Below, piece by piece: positions 18,986-23,789 of a stretch of 23,789 bases of DNA (position 1 is its first letter; every line of letters begins with the position of its first letter). The notes beneath the pieces are model-generated. The model ran no database searches, was not told where the DNA came from, and worked only from the letters and a program-made list of their open reading frames with translations. The stretch comes from Paramacrobiotus richtersi (Eukaryota > Tardigrada > Eutardigrada > Parachela > Macrobiotidae), in contig JAQGAU010000802.1 in the NCBI GenBank assembly GCA_034698045.1, positions 1 through 23,789 of the forward strand, read 5' to 3'. The position numbers were made by a program, and so were the translations under genes.

Positions 18986-19931
18986 GTGCCGTTCCATCGG
19001 TTTTTCGCCAATCGTTTTGCAGTTAATTCAGCTTCCGTGATATTAAATGTGACACTATATGCTTTGCTCGTGCCGACAGTCTTCCAAATTTACATAAGTA
19101 AATGTAAATGTTTAATACCATTACCACAGGCTCTGCTGCAATTCCCGTCTTTACTTGAATGCTCACTGAAATTCCATTACTTAGATAGGTCTGCTGCAGA
19201 AAGTCTTGCTACGGGGAAACTTCTTACCCAATGTACGATCTGATCTTCCACAAAGCGTTGACCTTAAAACAATTAACCATTCCTGCATTCACTGCGGCTT
19301 AAGGCTATATTCCTCCTGTTTGACACCCCGCGCACAACAGTCTACCGCTGCGCGCGCGTATGTTGTAAAAAACAGGCTTTCGTGTGGTTTGTTTGTCAAT
19401 ACCATGATGTAGGCCAGCGCAAAACGTCCATACGCGCGCAACTTCCGGCTACTGCGCAAAACGCAGTTGAAGTTAAAAACTTGAATCGGCTCAGATAATT
19501 CAGCGTTTGCACCAAACCTTTCCAGTTTTTTCCTGTATATAGGTATACATCTGCTACTCGTTCTGACCAAAAATTATACTATAAAATATGCAGTGCAAAT
19601 TTTTAATAATTTTTTGAAAACTTTAACATCGTATAATTCTGTGACTTTTCGACCTAGTGGCTTGAATTTGGTTCAGAACGTGTATTGAGAGCTGCTTCAT
19701 TTTACGATATATTCAGAATCAAGTTCGGTTCAACTGGTGAATTAATTGGGGCGCTTTTGTGGCGAAAAATTAATTTGAGAAAAGAAATCGTTTTAATATG
19801 GCGCTGACCAGGCCAGATGGACAGTACCGAACTCGGTCCAGCCGGCACAGATCCTATTTGCCCTTCTTTTATGACCAGCTAGCCTCATTCTCACTAGGCC
19901 AAGTGGCCAACTTCCACGGATTGCTCAGGTG

Positions 19932-19937
19932 TATAAG
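19932..19937 (+). promoter_or_regulatory. TATA-like site inside the 2.9-kb element
   Basis: TATAAG occurs in GTGTATAAGTAG. A palindrome GGCCA-AG-TGGCC lies about 25 bp upstream (19898-19909), and the candidate start ATG at 20093 is 156 bp downstream. The arrangement resembles the promoter of the MULE gene. Confidence 0.3.
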
Positions 19938-20092
19938 TAGATTGCTAATCCCTCAAGTTCAAAGCCAAGTGTGATATGTTTTCAAACGCGATATATTAAT
20001 TGCCGTCATTAGACTTTAGAGTAGACACATTTTAGACTTCATTTCTTGACCTAACTTGTAAGCACTGCAATGGATTATTATAATCATCATCA

Positions 20093-20975
20093 ATGTCTAC
20101 CATTGATGATCTTTTCGAAAGTTACGGGTGAGTTCATCGTAATAACCGCAGATCAGTCTGAGTTTAAATTAAAAAATATGCGTGTATATAGTTTTTCATA
20201 TATGTATAGATCACAGTAAGTAACTAACGGTACTTATGGTGAATAACAACGTATGTTTTCGACGATTTTGAATTCGTATTGTATGCATTATGATTATAAT
20301 TTCGTTTGTACCATGCGCGGCGTAGAATGCAGTGCAATACGGGCAGCGTGCTATGTACGCAAAGTAGCGCGCCAGGTCGGTTGACTGCGCTGGCACTGGC
20401 AAGTCAGTGAAGGCCAGAGTGAGTAGAGCTGCAGTTGCCCGACGTGGCCGTTTTACGTACGGCAGGACAGCTAGTCGTACAAACAGTGTGCATGTACTGT
20501 CCAAATTACTAAATTACTCCGAATTACGTACCTCGTGCATAACGATATTTGCGAAAATTGTTCCAGAATATACCGTAAAGAGAGCTGTGTTCTGTGATCT
20601 ATTCTGCTTTTCTGTATTCTTTAGAAAAGCTGTAGAATGTCGTATTTGACAATTATTGGTACAAGTTGCAGCATTCGAACTTTCGTTTCTTCATTCCATT
20701 CCACTCGGTGTCATTCTGTTATATTCTATTCTATATATTATAACTGATAACTTGTGGTGTTATCAGATCATAGCAGACGATCGAGGAAACGAAAACATTG
20801 GCGTACAATTCATTACGCATTGAAGTACCAGAAAGACCATGGTACAGTCAAGGTAGATCTACCTTGGTACAGTTCAATCAGAGACACCATTTGCGGTGCG
20901 ATAACTCTGCAAACGAGCGCATCTCCTCACACAAAGCCGTCACGCATTCTCAGACAGGTGTACAGTGATTCTTAG
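20093..20975 (+). CDS. Candidate small two-exon gene inside the 2.9-kb element
   Basis: The ATG at 20093 codes MSTIDDLFESYG and runs into a consensus donor, GG/GTGAGTTC (exon 20093-20127, phase 2). An acceptor ATAGCAG at 20776 restores an open frame (20777-20975) coding a basic stretch RSRKRKHWRTIHYALKYQK and ending in a TAG, 77 residues in all. The basic part could bind nucleic acid. No family is recognised. An intermediate exon cannot be excluded, and a frame this short can arise by chance. The support is the TATA box, the good donor and the compatible phases. Confidence 0.2.
20840..20873. repeat. Perfect 18-bp palindrome flanked by 9-bp direct repeats
   Basis: CAAGGTAGATCTACCTTG (20849-20866) equals its own reverse complement. 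TGGTACAGT lies at 20840-20848 and again at 20865-20873, overlapping the palindrome by two bases. Confidence 0.8.
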
Positions 20976-21614
20976 CTGCAGCAGCCACATATAAGATTTC
21001 GGAGTAGCTTGTTGGCGGTTACACTTCTCAATTTTTTGTGAATTTTTGTTTCCATCGCATATTCTCGACAAAAACATGCTTATATAGAAGATAGAACGCT
21101 CTATCAGCTGGAGAAACTCAAATTTTTTGAATTAATGAAAGGAAATTCCCCTTAAAACAGACGTTCAGCACACAACAGTGACAGGGACAGAGCCGGCGCT
21201 ATTTAGCGTTAAATATTGTGAACGGCACTGACTCTGCAGTGCATTTACAGAAATGCATGATTTTGAATTCTCACAATAACCGACTTTACGATGAAGAAAT
21301 TAGCACATTCGCTTCAGTAATGCGCAACGTCGTGCGCAATTCGATAGTTCGTTATCGACTTTATCTGATTGGTTCGGGATGCTGTTTCGCTCCGCTCCTG
21401 GCATCATACCTGCGCAGGTCGTACAAAATGCGTTATGGTTTCTATTCGGCTTAGCGATGCTAACTGTCGCAAAATCGTCTTTCCTTCATGTCTGAATCAA
21501 AGCCTCACGGCACTGCTAAAAACTTTGGTAGATAACGGACAGCAATCGATCAGTTTTACGCACCAAGAGGCTTCGAAACACTGGAATGAGGTGAGTTGCT
21601 GAACTGCGAGGAGG

Positions 21615-21764
21615 TAACTACTATCGACCACAACCGCTATCGACCACCAGTAGCCACAGAGGTCACTACAAACCACAACCACGGTCGACCACGAAGGTCA
21701 CCGGAAACCACGACCACAGTCGACCACAACCACGGCCGTGGTCGCCACCGTTTCGATACACCCG
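21615..21764 (-). repeat. Right terminal inverted repeat (copy D of the GTGGTCG family)
   Basis: It is the reverse complement of the left end with about ten differences in the first 130 bp, and ends CGATACACCCG at 21764. Confidence 0.75.
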
Positions 21765-21772
21765 ACAAAAAC
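21765..21772. repeat. Right target-site duplication, ACAAAAAC
   Basis: Same orientation and sequence as 18831-18838, directly abutting the right inverted repeat. Confidence 0.65.
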
Positions 21773-21810
21773 ACGGCTGAGGTGATCACAACCAAATAAG
21801 GACGAGCATT

Positions 21811-21969
21811 CGCAAACCCCAAAGTTTGCGGGAAACCACGGCCATGGTCGACAAAAATGAACTACCACCAACCGCATCCGTGGTCGCCACGTTTTGGATG
21901 CACTCTCAGTCCACGAAAGTTATGATACTTGCTGTTGGTTAACAGTGGTCGACTGGTGGCGGTTAAGTG
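21811..21969. repeat. Further pieces of the GTGGTCG family (copies E and F)
   Basis: Copy E (about 21831-21908, minus orientation) ends CCGTGGTCGCCACGTTTTGG followed by ATGCACTC, an outer end like that of copy A. A hairpin CGCAAAC-cccaaa-GTTTGCG (21811-21830) borders it. Fragment F (21943-21969, plus orientation), CAGTGGTCGACTGG...GGTTAAGTG, resembles the inner end of copy C. Confidence 0.6.
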
Positions 21970-22451
21970 ATTGATTAACAGCGCAATTAGTTACAATGTT
22001 TAACATACGTTTGCATATTACGAATAGTTGACAAGGTGGACAGTTTCGTGAATGCGGTTGAGAATACTGTCGGAAAAACCAGCTGCCGCAAGTGCAACTG
22101 CAAGCGACATGCGTTGGTGTCCATTGAGCGGCGCGTTCTGACGAAAAAGCGCAATGAAACTCTAATAATACCTTGTCAAAAGTAGTCTGTTTCGGGTAAT
22201 GCTGCCGTGATAATTATTTACGCTTACTGACTGCATCTGAAAGAGTTACAGGCACTTGTACTGTATATGGCTTACCGCAGTCACGATCCTACTAAACACT
22301 ATTGTTGTGGAGGACAATTTTGCTACGTACGTTTTTCTGGATGAAGACGTTCGACCGGCGACTTTTCGAAGCACCGTCCGTTTTCACTGATTCTTTCGCA
22401 AAATTTCCCTGCGAATCCAAATCGGGGCTTTTGCCCTCTTGGATCTAGGGT
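21970..22451. other. Non-coding stretch; nothing recognised
   Basis: No gene or clear repeat was seen. It may contain the 5' boundary of the LINE that begins coding at 22634. Confidence 0.35.
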
Positions 22452-22505
22452 GGTTGGATCGATCTAACCGTGATGAGAGACTGGATGGGGTAGTCTCTAT
22501 CACGG
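22452..22505 (+). other. Two adjacent inverted repeats upstream of the second LINE
   Basis: GGTT-g-GATCGATC-t-AACC (22452-22469) is a near-palindrome. It overlaps a strong hairpin: CCGTGAT, a bulged G, AGAGACT (22468-22482), a 9-nt loop, then AGTCTCT and ATCACGG (22492-22505), giving 14 base pairs. It lies 129 bp before the LINE ATG, where some related LINEs carry structured 5' RNA. Confidence 0.65.
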
Positions 22506-22633
22506 GATGGGATACTGCTCGCGGTGTCCTGGTCTTTCCAGCATCCAGTCTTCGTTGTTCCAAGTTTGGTAAGCACGTTGTTCCTTTGTGTTCCTAGGCC
22601 ATGGATACTGCCTGTTAAGTTTTACATAGGGAA

Positions 22634-23789
22634 ATGGCAGATGAGCTGCACTATAAGAAGGATGGTTCCTTGGATATGCGTTTCAAGTCCTCACGCGACT
22701 TTGTTGCTCAACAAAAAGCTCAGCCCTTTGCATCTCTCCCAGAAAACTCCCCAGTTCAGCTCCAGCAGTGCCTGCAAAGGCGTCAGTTCATCGTTAATCG
22801 CCTGCCCAAGAATGCTCGTACACTCTGTGCCCAGGCTTTTGCCCAGGAACTTCACAAGTGCACCCTCGCTGGAGCTTCCTTTTCTACCTGGTCTGACCCA
22901 CTTATGTTCCCCAAGAAAGCCTTCGCTATGCCAGAATCCCGAAATCTGCGCCATGAATCGCTCACGACCATAATCCGCAGAAACTTGAATGCCCACAATG
23001 CAACCGCCCCAGCAAATATCAAGCCGCCCCCCTCACGTCGCGTACCTTTCAAGTCAGAAGAAGAACGGATACGCCGTCTTGTGAAAACTAAAATTGACGA
23101 TGGGGATGTGCGAAGTGCGGTCCGCATACTGAGCTCGGAAGGCGGCGTGGCTGAAATTAACGAAGAAACCCTTGCCATTATGCGCAGTAAACACCCAGGG
23201 CGTCCCCCAAACGTGAATTTCCCTGAAGCACCCCAGATGACACAGCTGTCGTCTGTTTCCCCAAAAGAAGTAGAGATGCGGTTTTTAGTTTCCCATCAGG
23301 ATCGTCGGCTGGCCCGTCCGGACTCCGACCGCAGCACGTTAAGGATATGTTTGGTCGGAGAGACGATTTGCAAAGTGAATTCTGTACAGCCGTGACACAG
23401 TTTATGGATCTAGTTCTGAAGGGAGATATTCTGGACAACATTTGCCCGTACTTTTTTGGAGGCACGCTTATTCCTTTGATTAAACCGGATGGTGGGAGAC
23501 GGCCTATTGTGGTTGGAGAGACACTGCGTCGAATAGGTTCGAAGTTGACTGCGAGCAGATGTCAAGAAATTTCAGCCACCCTGTTCAGGCCCATGCAGCT
23601 AGGCTTTGGTACAAAAGGTGGAGCGGAAGCAATTGTACACAGCGCGCGGAAGTACATACAGTTTGCACACGGAGGGGTACGCGTTATGGCAAAACTGGAT
23701 TTCAAAAACGCGTTTAACATGGTGGCACGTGACGTCATGCTGGAAGCAGTAAAGACGCACATTCCAGCGTACTTCAAGTATTTCCAGAA
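22634..23789 (+). mobile_element. Second LINE, N-terminal and RT-finger coding part, cut by window edge
   Basis: The ATG at 22634 follows an in-frame TAA about 20 bp upstream. The first frame reads to 23395. It includes FSTWSDPLMFPKKAF, DVRSAVRILSSEGGV and LAIMRSKHPGRPP, as in N-terminal regions of RLE-type LINE proteins. Near 23276-23281 the meaningful frame shifts by one base (a one-base deletion would explain it); the other frame then reads GPSGLRPQHVKDM, FFGGTLIPLIKPDGGRRP (RT motifs 1-2), QLGFGTKGGAEAIVHSA and VMAKLDFKNAFNMV, whose Asp is the motif A catalytic residue. It remains open to the right edge. It is the same broad group as the 15844-17547 element but on the opposite strand, and supplies the part that copy lacks. 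The copy is disabled unless the shift is a sequencing error. Confidence 0.85.

Larger units (their letters stand above)
18839..21764. mobile_element. 2.9-kb non-autonomous TIR DNA transposon with GTGGTCG-rich ends
   Basis: The left end (18839-18985) starts GGGTGTATCGAAAAGGTGG. The right end (21615-21764), reverse complemented, starts CGGGTGTATCGAAACGGTGG. By eye the two ends are about 90% identical for their first 130 bp, then diverge with a small indel. ACAAAAAC flanks both sides as a direct repeat. An 8-bp duplication is typical of hAT elements and some other superfamilies; the true boundary may be one base off, giving 7 bp. The interior has no transposase-like frame. It holds a TATA-like site at 19932, a possible small spliced gene (20093-20975) and a flanked palindrome (20840-20873). 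The element therefore depends on a transposase from elsewhere, or carries unrecognised genes. Both ends are packed with GTGGTCG and GTGGTTGTGG words, probable subterminal binding sites. Confidence 0.7.

Noticed and set aside
22468-22505. Hammerhead ribozyme at the 5' side of the second LINE
   Set aside because: GATGAG is present, but the full CTGATGA core and a matching GAAA strand are not.

Overview
The window looks like eukaryotic nuclear DNA, most likely from an invertebrate animal. The evidence is genes split by short GT-AG introns (61 to about 450 bp), a 7TM receptor exon, a MEKK-type kinase, a secreted protein gene and non-LTR retrotransposons, at a mixed GC content of roughly 45%. A tardigrade-like source would fit, but that is a guess from general character. 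I see no operon, CRISPR array, rRNA or tRNA.

Layout, left to right. (1) 1-257, minus strand: the 5' part of an unknown acidic protein running off the window edge, preceded by an array of ACATTGAACAC-like motifs. (2) 700-1531, minus: a class A GPCR exon with TM1-TM5 that ends at a consensus splice donor; TM6-7 are not in the window. (3) 1532-6732: mostly non-coding, holding a near-perfect 43-nt hairpin (4515-4557), a fossil reverse-transcriptase fragment (about 4935-5133) and small tandem repeats. (4) 6733-7955, plus: a three-exon gene for a cysteine-rich secreted protein. (5) 8650-8805, minus: a kinase N-lobe relic. (6) 10203-11844, plus: a three-exon FLYWCH plus MULE-transposase gene behind a TATA promoter, with its acidic residues apparently intact. 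(7) 12513-15682, plus: a five-exon gene with a polyQ N-terminal region and a MEKK-like kinase domain that has lost the HRD and DFG aspartates and shows frame damage; it looks like a pseudokinase or a decaying gene.

(8) 15669-21970 is a transposon graveyard. Six copies or pieces of a GTGGTCG-rich repeat occur in both orientations. Two of them are the inverted ends of a 2.9-kb element (18839-21764) flanked by 8-bp direct repeats. An RLE-type LINE with an 18-nt poly(A) tail (15819-17547) has its upstream piece attached in inverted orientation (17548-17712), the arrangement expected from twin priming. One repeat copy supplies the stop codon of the kinase gene, and the LINE lies between that gene and the nearest AATAAA. 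(9) 22452-23789, plus: the 5' region and RT N-terminal half of a second LINE of the same group, with an unusual pair of inverted repeats upstream and one frameshift; it continues past the right edge.

The genes do not form a visible pathway. What links the window is mobile DNA: three LINE loci of one broad group, a MULE-type gene, a TIR element family, and a kinase gene eroded and re-terminated among them. The least described objects are the GTGGTCG repeat family with its 2.9-kb element, the secreted cysteine-rich protein, and the hairpins at 4515 and 22452.
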